DNA from: a virus
Reading direction: 5' to 3' (one strand)
Virus record (IMG/VR): IMGVR_UViG_3300009130_000014
Location: 1 to 64,000 of that record
DNA: 64,000 bases
A program made the translations under genes and the position numbers. This document shows, in pieces, positions 22,123 to 31,500 of this stretch. Position 1 is the first letter of the stretch. The number at the start of each line of letters is the position of its first letter. The notes under the pieces are model-generated. The model saw only the letters and a list, made by a program, of their open reading frames with translations, did not search any database and was not told the DNA's origin.

Positions 22123-25100
22123 TGTCAAACAAGATAAGAATAATAAAAGATGTTGCAGGAACTACAGCAAAAGTAGAAGGAATAGATGTAAAGCCTTTAC
22201 CGTTAAACTCTTATTTATGTAGTGTTACTGCAGGTAACGGGGGTATAACTATCTTCAATCCAGAATCTTTAAATGACACAGGTAGTCCTACAAAAGTATT
22301 TAGTAACGTACCTTATACGGAATTTGTTAAGGCAGATGGCTCTGTGCCTACTTCAGCAAATGACTTAAAGGCTGATATAGATGCTCAGTTAGAACAATCT
22401 GCACCGACAGATGTTAACGTAGGGTACAAAAGTGTATATCATGCAAACACTAATGTCCCTGACATTATCGCAGATATAAATGACTACAAAAACGGTGATT
22501 GGTTTTTTGTAGAAACAACTACAGACGACTTTACAGTGGATTTAGGGACAGGTAATGTGACGGTTAAAACTAATGACCAAGTAAAGTTAAGCGTTATACT
22601 TGATAGTGGTGGTGTTGAAACTAATAGATATTGGACAGTCTTAAAGGACAACTCTGCTAAAGTAGAAGATATTACAAATAGTACGTTAGATAGGTTTGAT
22701 ATACATGTTGATGGAGACTATACAGGCTCTATACAAACAGGTTCAAGTATGCAACCGTTTAGTAGTATATCAGCTGCATTAGCAGCTTCTAGCCCTAACG
22801 ACTCTATATTACTTAAAGGTGACTTAAGGGAGCCTAACACTACTAGCGACTTATATACACTACCTCACAGTTTAAATATATATGCAACTGAAGATTGTAT
22901 AACAGGTTACAACTCTTATAGCCCAACTAACGGTAATGCATGGAAATGGGAAGGTACTGACTATACTGCAGAGTTTAAGTTTTATGATGTAAAAGTTAGA
23001 AATGCAGGTAAGTACGGGATACACTTAATCAAAGGTGCTAAATGGGAAGGTAGAAGGTTAGATGTTCAATTCTGTGGATGGGACGGAAACTTGAGTGTAT
23101 TTAACCCATACGTGCCTACTACTATCTCTGGTGCCACATACGGTTCAGATTCTACTGACCTTACTGGATTTTACCCTAGTGTTCATACTTCTAATGGTGG
23201 TGCTATTAGAATAGAAGAATTTACAAGAGTGCTAGATGTTGCACATACAATTACAAACAACCTTAGAGCATTAAGGCTTCAAGACTGTGGTGTAGGAGGT
23301 AACGGCTTCCAAACTCGTAATAGAATATACGGTAACATTGAAAGTGGTTTATACTATGCATTAGGTACAACTTTTTATGGATGTCAAAATATGACTTCTA
23401 TGAAGAACTATATAGCTTACAATGCCAATAATGGTGGATTAGTAGTTGGTGGTATTAATAACAAATTCGGAGCAAACGAAATACATTCTAACTGGAATGC
23501 TGGTGTGTGTAACTTTGCAGGTGCTAATGTTACTGTTAGAGATGCAGGTATTTACAATAATAACAGAAGTGCTAAGAATGGTATCGGTAATAATGGTGAT
23601 GCTATGGCCAGCATTCAATATAATGATGCCTATAGCTATCTGGCTACTACGTTTAGTGTTAATCCAGATAGAAGATTTTTAATGTCTGTAACTAACACAC
23701 AAATACATAATACAGGACTTGGTAAAAACACAGAAACAACTGGTGTATTCTTTGATGTAGAATTAAGTAATTTACCTGCATCGGATAAAAACATTATTTC
23801 TATAGATAATGTTGAGTTTATAGGACAAGATGTTGCTATAGACATGAGTGCGATAGACACTACTAACTTGACTATTGTAAAAGGGGATAATTCATACATA
23901 AATGTTAAGAATAAAGTTAAAGAACCTTTAGAGGGTTATTATTATGAATTACCTTTCAGTAATCATGTAACAAGTTTAGAGGAGGCAGATTTTTCAGTAA
24001 CAAGCACTGGAAATATTATCATTAAAGATGGTGTGGGTGGCACCCCTTTAAACCCTTACTTTGTAAATGAATTACAAGCAATAGCTAAAGGTTCGGATGT
24101 AGCTATTATTCTCAAAGGAACTAAAAAAATACAGTTTACAGTACCTGTTTCAGGATGCTCTATTGTAGATTCAGGAGGGGTATCCCACATGGTTAATTCT
24201 GTATTATCCTTAGCATTAGTACAATTAAATGATTTATTTACTAATACAGTAGGTTTTTCTAGTAGTGGTAATCCTGTTACAGATTTTGATCTAAGTGGAA
24301 ATGACCTGACAATTACTTTACAAGATGGAACAAGTTACACTGCTGATGTTACAACTTTAGGAGTAGATGAGAATAAGTTTGTAGAAGACTTTGAATTAGT
24401 TGGCAGTAACTTAGTGTTGACTATGAATGACGGTGTTACAACACATACTGTTAGTGTATTGAATATGATTAATGGTTCTGCTCTACCTGCTAGATCTAAT
24501 GACTGGTTCATAGCTTATGGTAATAACGCAGGAGACGAAATAGAAGCAGCTAGTATTGTAGCAAGTTATGAAAATCAACAACCTTTTTATAATGGTGACT
24601 TCCTAGAAAAAGGTGAAGAGTATGTTTGGACTCATGATAATAATGGTACATATATTTTAGGTGTTTATAGTGGAGCAGAAGAAACAAGTGACGAATTAGA
24701 AATTACCTATAATGCTAAATGGTCTCAAAACTTTAAGTTCTCTAGACCTGAAGGTGTTGTTAGAGAAACATCTGTGGGTGTTGATGTAGCAAGTAGATAC
24801 GGTTCGGGATATGCTATTACAAATAATACTGTATTTGCTTTAGCTTATGATTCTGACAATTACTTAAAACTATATGATATATCAGGTGATTCTAGAGTTC
24901 TTATAGGTCAATCAAACGTAGCTTTAGTTGGCGATTCAGTTACTATATCTATGGGAGGTGAAAATCAACCAAATGCTAAGTTTCCTATAATGGTTAAGAG
25001 ATATGCTGAATGGACTTTAGCACATGATTTTGATAATTCAGAGACAAGTATTATAGATGGATTAGAAGAGGATTCTGTAATTAAATCTAACATATCTATT

Positions 25101-26579
25101 GAAGCAGGAGAGAAGTTCATGGTTAACTTTAACTTTCAAGGTAGGGGGTCAAGATTTGGTATTGGATATAATAGTACATCCAGTGGAGTTACAAATGCTC
25201 ATTATGATATAGATTTCAATATTATATACAGTACTGCTGAACAGTTTACTGCTAATGATCCTAATACTGAATGGACATTTAATCCTAATAACACCTACTA
25301 CCAATCAAGCCTTAGTGGATGGTGGTGGAGAGGTGGCGGAAACGCTGGAATGATCTCTTTAAGATACAATTCTGATAATTCATTAGAGTTGTGGTCAGAA
25401 GATGATTCAGAATTAATTGCCACTAAAGACGTTGATTTAGATGGTGGTCCTATTCATTTCTACTTTGGAGTAAATGAAAATACAACACCTGAATACATAC
25501 CTAGTATCTCTAAACAAACTATTGGAGCAGGTTCACAACCTATAACTAATTTTGCTCCCGACATTAGTAATCAATCTTTTGATATAACAGAGGGAACAGC
25601 TTTTAATGTTCAAATAGCTTTAGATGCTAATAGTGACATTGTTAATCAATATGGTGAAGAGGATGCACCTAGTTGGGCGGTATTGAATCAAGCTACAGGT
25701 GTATTTAATGGTACAGCACCTTCTTATAATGGTTCTAATGATTCTTACGTGATTAACTGCAAAGCCGCTAATGCTATAGGTGGTATAACAAATTTTCAAA
25801 TTACTTTAAATGTTCAAGAGGTTGTTTATACTAATACTAAATCTTTGTTTTTTGAAGATGGTGTAAGTAGCTACTTAGGAGGTAATGCTGCATTAATTAC
25901 TTCTTTAGAAAGGTCGGGCAATGGTAGTGGAAGTGCAGATGCATATAGCATTAGTTTATGGTGGAAAGGATCTACAGCTAATAGTGGGCAAACAGTAGTC
26001 TACTTTGGTAATAATGATGTTGTTAATAATGGCTATATTGAACTTAGACAAACTAATCATAATGGCTTAAAGCGTTTAAGACTGAGGGTAGGTTCTAATA
26101 ATAATTATATACAATGGACTACACCGAGCGGTTCAATAGATCCTACTAAATTTCAACATATACTTATTACAAGTAATGGAGGTCAAACTGGGGCAAGTTC
26201 AGGTTCTATGTCAACTTATTATGCTACTCACAGTATTGCGATAGATGGTGTAGTACAAACAACAAGTAACACTCATTCTAACTTTGGATATACTGGTTCT
26301 ATAGTAGGTCAAAACTTTAGGTTTGGAAGATTCTCAAGCGGAACTTACGCTAAGGATATGACTTATAACCAAATGGCTATATGGGATAGTGACCAAAGCT
26401 CTAATTTATCAGATATTTACAAAGTAGGAAATACACAGGATTTGCGTTTATTAGCTGAACCTCCTGTTAATTATTACGAGATTGAAACTAGCGTTTCAAC
26501 TATCCAAGATTTAATAGGTAATGCACATTTAGTCGGTTATAATTTTAATAGTTCTGACTTAGTAAATGATGCACCATAA
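22122..26579 (+). CDS. Large tailspike: beta-helix, Ig-like and LamG domains
   Basis: A 1,485-residue protein. Residues about 190-600 form a pectin-lyase-type right-handed beta-helix, opening with the signature-like IHVDGDYTGSIQTGSSMQPF...AALAASSPNDSILLKG and continuing through Asn/Gly-rich rungs. About 725-790 hold two 'DxxLSGNDLTITLQDG' fibre-like repeats. Around 1143-1230 is a cadherin/Ig-like domain (FAPDISNQSFDITEGTAFNV). From about 1242 a LamG/concanavalin-like lectin domain. Beta-helix spikes bind and often cut surface polysaccharide. It lies between two groups of ring genes, with terminators upstream. Confidence 0.8.
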   Translation: MSNKIRIIKDVAGTTAKVEGIDVKPLPLNSYLCSVTAGNGGITIFNPESLNDTGSPTKVFSNVPYTEFVKADGSVPTSANDLKADIDAQLEQSAPTDVNVGYKSVYHANTNVPDIIADINDYKNGDWFFVETTTDDFTVDLGTGNVTVKTNDQVKLSVILDSGGVETNRYWTVLKDNSAKVEDITNSTLDRFDIHVDGDYTGSIQTGSSMQPFSSISAALAASSPNDSILLKGDLREPNTTSDLYTLPHSLNIYATEDCITGYNSYSPTNGNAWKWEGTDYTAEFKFYDVKVRNAGKYGIHLIKGAKWEGRRLDVQFCGWDGNLSVFNPYVPTTISGATYGSDSTDLTGFYPSVHTSNGGAIRIEEFTRVLDVAHTITNNLRALRLQDCGVGGNGFQTRNRIYGNIESGLYYALGTTFYGCQNMTSMKNYIAYNANNGGLVVGGINNKFGANEIHSNWNAGVCNFAGANVTVRDAGIYNNNRSAKNGIGNNGDAMASIQYNDAYSYLATTFSVNPDRRFLMSVTNTQIHNTGLGKNTETTGVFFDVELSNLPASDKNIISIDNVEFIGQDVAIDMSAIDTTNLTIVKGDNSYINVKNKVKEPLEGYYYELPFSNHVTSLEEADFSVTSTGNIIIKDGVGGTPLNPYFVNELQAIAKGSDVAIILKGTKKIQFTVPVSGCSIVDSGGVSHMVNSVLSLALVQLNDLFTNTVGFSSSGNPVTDFDLSGNDLTITLQDGTSYTADVTTLGVDENKFVEDFELVGSNLVLTMNDGVTTHTVSVLNMINGSALPARSNDWFIAYGNNAGDEIEAASIVASYENQQPFYNGDFLEKGEEYVWTHDNNGTYILGVYSGAEETSDELEITYNAKWSQNFKFSRPEGVVRETSVGVDVASRYGSGYAITNNTVFALAYDSDNYLKLYDISGDSRVLIGQSNVALVGDSVTISMGGENQPNAKFPIMVKRYAEWTLAHDFDNSETSIIDGLEEDSVIKSNISIEAGEKFMVNFNFQGRGSRFGIGYNSTSSGVTNAHYDIDFNIIYSTAEQFTANDPNTEWTFNPNNTYYQSSLSGWWWRGGGNAGMISLRYNSDNSLELWSEDDSELIATKDVDLDGGPIHFYFGVNENTTPEYIPSISKQTIGAGSQPITNFAPDISNQSFDITEGTAFNVQIALDANSDIVNQYGEEDAPSWAVLNQATGVFNGTAPSYNGSNDSYVINCKAANAIGGITNFQITLNVQEVVYTNTKSLFFEDGVSSYLGGNAALITSLERSGNGSGSADAYSISLWWKGSTANSGQTVVYFGNNDVVNNGYIELRQTNHNGLKRLRLRVGSNNNYIQWTTPSGSIDPTKFQHILITSNGGQTGASSGSMSTYYATHSIAIDGVVQTTSNTHSNFGYTGSIVGQNFRFGRFSSGTYAKDMTYNQMAIWDSDQSSNLSDIYKVGNTQDLRLLAEPPVNYYEIETSVSTIQDLIGNAHLVGYNFNSSDLVNDAP

Positions 26580-26631
26580 AGTAATTAAGGATAGCGTTTG
26601 AATAATAAAATATAATTAACTAATTTTAATA

Positions 26632-27327
26632 ATGCTTTTATCAGAAATAGTATATAACATTAAAAACTTAATAGCCGGGGGTATAGAATCCGATGATGAA
26701 AATCTATCTGACTTACAAGTGGCTTTTATAATCGGCTATTATAGAGCTAAGTTAGTCAAACAAGATAAAGAAAAAGGTAGGTTTAATAAAGACACTTTAA
26801 TACAAAATTTAGGAAGAGTACCTTTAATCAGAGCAGATAAAAACGAATGCTGTGATATAGAAGATTGTATTCTTCGTACTCAATTTAAAATACCTACTCC
26901 TATGGAAATTCCAGGTACTTTAAATTTAACTTTTGTAGGAAATACTGATGGTACTCCTTATCAAATGAAAACGCATAATTCTGCATTTTGGAGCAAACAT
27001 TCAAAGTATGATAAAAGTACAAAATGGTATTACCAGAATGGATATTTATATATTATGAATCCTCCAAGTTTACTCTTAGATGCTATTAATATACAAGGTA
27101 TTTTCTCAGATCCTTCTATTGCTGAATCTTTTAGGACATGTGATTGTGACAATAACACTACCTGTTTAGATACAGAAGAATTAGACTTTGAATATCCTAT
27201 GCCTGTACATTACGTAGATTTAATAGTAAAAATGGTGGCGGAAACAGAATTAAGGATTCTTAATGCAATGCCTTCTGATATAAGTAATGATAGTTTAGAT
27301 CAAGTTAATCAAGTAGTAAATGGCTAA
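26632..27327 (+). CDS. Tail ring / tubular protein, 231 aa
   Basis: The N-terminal helix pattern (LSEIVYNIKNLIAGGIESDD, AFIIGYYRAKLVKQD) resembles P22 gp4-like and crAss ring proteins. The middle is beta-rich, with a Cys cluster (NECCDIEDC and later CDCDNNTTC). It has an AT-rich leader (TAATTTTAATA) and no hairpin upstream, restarting the tail gene order after the spike module. It probably stacks between the portal connector and the tail hub. It overlaps the next gene by 8 bases. Confidence 0.65.
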   Translation: MLLSEIVYNIKNLIAGGIESDDENLSDLQVAFIIGYYRAKLVKQDKEKGRFNKDTLIQNLGRVPLIRADKNECCDIEDCILRTQFKIPTPMEIPGTLNLTFVGNTDGTPYQMKTHNSAFWSKHSKYDKSTKWYYQNGYLYIMNPPSLLLDAINIQGIFSDPSIAESFRTCDCDNNTTCLDTEELDFEYPMPVHYVDLIVKMVAETELRILNAMPSDISNDSLDQVNQVVNG

Positions 27328-27739
27328 AGGATACACATTAAGCGACGCATATAAGTTTTATAAAAATAAAACACAGTCAAGTATAGATAAAGATACATAT
27401 AGAAATATATGCTATGATTATAATAAGAACTTAACAGCTTCTATATTAGAAGGTAAGTTTATGAAATTACCTCATCGTTTAGGGGATTTATGGATTAAAA
27501 AATACAAAATAGATCCTGAAAAACCTCCTGTAGATTTGAATGAAAGTAGAAAAGCAGGTAAGACTGTATATCATTTGAATTTTCATAGTGACGGTTATAT
27601 GGCTAGATGGAGTTGGAGCAAGAAAAATAATTTAGTAACTAATTTAATATACTACTCTTTTCACGCAACAAGAGCTAATTCAAGAGCTTTATCTGCTATA
27701 ATGAAAAAGGAAAATGGACATAAAAAATATTTCTCATGA
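27320..27739 (+). CDS. Small basic protein between ring genes, 139 aa
   Basis: A basic protein with 'LEGKFMKLPHRLGDLWIKKYK' in the middle and a Lys-rich C-terminus (AIMKKENGHKKYF). No family is assigned. The pattern of a helical N-terminus (SDAYKFYKNK) and conserved Pro-His-Arg suggests a conserved crAss-like gene at this spot. It overlaps both neighbours by a few bases. It may be a tail assembly factor rather than a virion protein. Confidence 0.65.
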   Translation: MAKGYTLSDAYKFYKNKTQSSIDKDTYRNICYDYNKNLTASILEGKFMKLPHRLGDLWIKKYKIDPEKPPVDLNESRKAGKTVYHLNFHSDGYMARWSWSKKNNLVTNLIYYSFHATRANSRALSAIMKKENGHKKYFS

Positions 27740-28581
27740 TTTATAAAATGGAAACTCTGGACAGAGTTATAGATAAAATAGTTAGAGATTTAGGTTTACA
27801 AGATGACATACCTTTTGGAGATTTTGTAGAATGGTTTGCAGACGCACTTCTTCATATAGGTTCATATCCTCAATTTGAAGAGAAAAGCTGTGCTATTATA
27901 ATAGATGATTATGAAGGAATGTTGCCAAGTGATCTTTATAAAGTGATAAGAGTATTAAAAGGTTCTTCTTTTTCTCAGAGTGTGTCCGGAGGATTTTATG
28001 ATGGTACTTTCATGAAAGCGTTAACTCCCGAACAAATAAAATCTTTAGATCCTTATGATAAATATAAGAATTTAGTTGCTGGAATTTCTAAAATAGATAA
28101 TAATTTAAACTATAGAGATCTGTTAAATATACTTTCTTATAATGGAAATTTGATAGGTAATCCTGAAAATACAAAATTTACAGAAGGAGATTATAATATA
28201 AACTTTAATAAAGTTACTACAGGTTTCAGGTATGGAATTATAGAATTACAATATCTTGCTTTTCCTGTAGACGAAAGAGGGTGGCCGTTAGTACCCGATG
28301 ATGTTAGTTTCAGAGACGCTCTTTTCTGGAAAGTAGCATATCATATGAGCATGAGAGATCCTTCTAAGCTTAAAAATCCTAGGATGCAGGATATGGAATA
28401 CTGTCGTCAAATGTGGAATAAATACTGCACTCAAGCGAGAACTTCTGCTATTATGCCTGATATGGCTCAAATAGAAAGATTAAAAAATAACTGGCTAAGA
28501 CTACATAATACATTAGACGATAATGTTAATCAATATAGAGACTTAGGAAAACAACAAAGAATTAACCTTGACGGAAGATAA
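27736..28581 (+). CDS. Tail ring / adaptor protein, 281 aa
   Basis: The N-terminus 'LDRVIDKIVRDLGLQDDIPF' followed by EWFADALLHIGSY resembles crAss ring proteins adjoining the muzzle. The middle is beta-rich (GFRYGIIELQYLAFPVDERG) and the C-terminus helical (AQIERLKNNWLRLHNTLDDN). It ends with ATAATGG, the last A of its stop being the first base of the tail stabilisation gene. Probably the ring that docks the muzzle. Confidence 0.65.
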   Translation: MIYKMETLDRVIDKIVRDLGLQDDIPFGDFVEWFADALLHIGSYPQFEEKSCAIIIDDYEGMLPSDLYKVIRVLKGSSFSQSVSGGFYDGTFMKALTPEQIKSLDPYDKYKNLVAGISKIDNNLNYRDLLNILSYNGNLIGNPENTKFTEGDYNINFNKVTTGFRYGIIELQYLAFPVDERGWPLVPDDVSFRDALFWKVAYHMSMRDPSKLKNPRMQDMEYCRQMWNKYCTQARTSAIMPDMAQIERLKNNWLRLHNTLDDNVNQYRDLGKQQRINLDGR

Positions 28582-31500
28582 TGGAAAATTTAAACAGATT
28601 AAAAAAGGGCATAAATCAAGATGTTCATCCTTCTGAGCAACCAGAAGAAACATATAGAAATGCTGTAAACTTTGTAAGTTTAAGCATGGACGGTAATGCG
28701 TATTCTTTAGTCAATGAAGATGGGACATTATTATTAGAAACTGTAAAGTTTCCTATAGGGAAACAAGTAATAGGTCATTGTGTATTAAACAATGATATCA
28801 TTGTAGTATTAGCAGGAGAAGACGGAACAAGTCAAATAGGTTATATTAGAGAAGATTCTTCTAATATAGATCCTGACTATGGCTATTATCATCCTGTTGC
28901 TCCGTATAATCCTTCAGGGGCTACTATACGAGATCAATATCCGGAAAATAATTCTGAATTTGGTTTTAAACTAACTCATGGGGTAGACTGTCAAGCTAGA
29001 AAATTAATTAACGGGAATAGGGTTTTGTATTATACAGATAACTTAAATCCTTTCGGTAGAATTGAGTTAGAAAATCCTCCTGAAGTAGGAAATGTTTCAG
29101 AGCAATCACAGTTAATATTTAATCAGCAAGTTCCTACTATTTCATTAAAAGAAATTAGAGAAGATGTCCCTAGTAATATACAGCCTGGGGTATATCAATT
29201 TGTACCTAGATATGTAACAGAAAATGGAGGTACTACTACATTCGGAATACCTTCTAATTTAATAAGCATGGTTCCTGCAAATAAGGACCTGGGTGTAAAT
29301 CAATATAGCGGAGAGTTTTTTGAAAACGGGACTATATCTAAAAACATAATAATAGATATAGAAAACATTGATCAGAACTACCAAGAACTTGAACTGATAG
29401 TAGCTTATTATCAGGAATCAGGAGTTTTTCAGGCAAAGTCTTTAGGTCGTTTTCCTATTACAGGAGAAACTTTAGAGTATACATTTACAGGACCTGTTAC
29501 CGGAGAGGAGATAGGAATAACTAGAGAAGAGCTACAACAAACTCCCATAACCTATAAAAGAGCAAAAGCTATTGAGCAAAAAGATAATACTTTATTTCTA
29601 AGTAATTTATCAGATGATACAATAGATGATGCTGCCATGCAAGAAGTAGCTAATCATATTTCTGTTCAATATCAAATAGAGGAAATACCTTATTCAGGAA
29701 GAGAGGGTACTTTAGATACTTCTATAAATACAAATATATTTACTGAAACAGCTATTGAAATAACCGGGTTAAACACCATAGAAGTTACTTTTTCAGACGA
29801 AATAGATTTGGACGGAAGTGCGTCAGGTAATAATAACATAGTATTTGATCCGATAAGTCAAACCACTTCTGCAAATTATGGATTTAATGATCACTTTATA
29901 ACTAGATCAGGAGAATCCAGTTTTGCTAATATAAATACATCTACTGTCACGTTAGGCGATACAATGTTAGTAGACTCTATCACTTTCACTGCTGTAGCCA
30001 CAGTAGCAAATACGTCTACAGAATATCTTATAGGAGGCGATCAAGAAGAAACTACAGAGAACTTAGCAAGGGCTATTAATACAGATCCAGGAGGAACTCG
30101 TAATTTTATAGCAGTTCCTTTTTTAGATGGTAGCATTTTAAAAATTAAATTAATATGGAAAGGAAACGATAACACAAAAGTTATTGCATATACCGGAACA
30201 ATTACAGGAGATCTTATATTTTCAGGAGGAACTTCTGCATCGGATATTATTAATGTCACTAATATAGAAAAAGTATCAGATAATATATTAGAGTATACTT
30301 TTGGCTCTATAGACAGGATAAGTTTAATAGATCAATTTACATCTATAGATGCTACAAAGTTTATAGTAGGCCCTCAAGAAAGTATAACCGTTACAGGAAC
30401 TCCTACTTTAACAGAAGACACAACTACTGCTACTATAGATGCAACTCAAGAAGGATTTACTGATTTCTTATCAGAAAAGGTAGGATTTGAGAAAAAAGGT
30501 TACCGCAGAGGCGAGGTTTATTCATTAGGCATTATGTTATTGTTCAAAGATGGGAGCACCAGCCTTGTTTATCATATACCGGGTAACGATAAACTTACTA
30601 CGACACTAGGTAAAAATTACCCTAGTGTAGCTAATTATAGAGTAGGTAATACTTTCGGTAATACAGGTACTTATCTATCTAATTTAGAATATCCTTTGGA
30701 TCAATTTTTCCCAGGGAATGACACAGGTGATGATGATTTTGGAAATACTTCAAGTACTTCTCGTAATATTAGACATCATGTTATGCCTAATTTAACTCAA
30801 GAACCTCATTTTAGAAAGCTAAATGATGGTACTACAGTTATAAGAAATATAGGTTTAAAGTTCACACTAAATTCTTCGTTTGATATTCCTGCTGATATAC
30901 TAACTAATGTACAAGAAATAATATTAGTTCGAGAAAGACGTAACATAAGAATAAACAGATCTGTATTAGCTCAGGGTTTAATTAACAGACTTGTTGAAAC
31001 AGCAGATACGTATACCCTTGATGGTCAAGTAGATGGCTCTGTGTCTAATGGGGTTCGGTCTAATTACCATCTTCAAGAAATACCGTTCTTTAATAATTTA
31101 GAAAGCATTGATATAAGGGGAGATGAATATAGAGAAAAAAGAGGTCATTCAAGAAGAGGTGTATGTTATCCCGGAGCATCTGCGGCAGAATCTACATTCG
31201 GAGCAGGAGCGGGTACCTTTTCTAATGGAGAAAAAATGAACACTCTAATACGAGGTAATAGAGCATTTTTTCATTGTCCTGAATCTATTCTTGCATATGA
31301 TTCCAAGATAGATCCTGATAATTTACAAGGACTTAAAATGAGACCTTGGATGTTAATGGAAGGCGAATCCTTTACTACAAGTGCTGAACCTAATGCGTAC
31401 AGAGGTACTAAAGGAAATGACTATGCTGATTGGTATGGATACCATGATGCTATAGGAAATTATCAAGATTATGATAACACTTATTTACCAGATTCTACTC

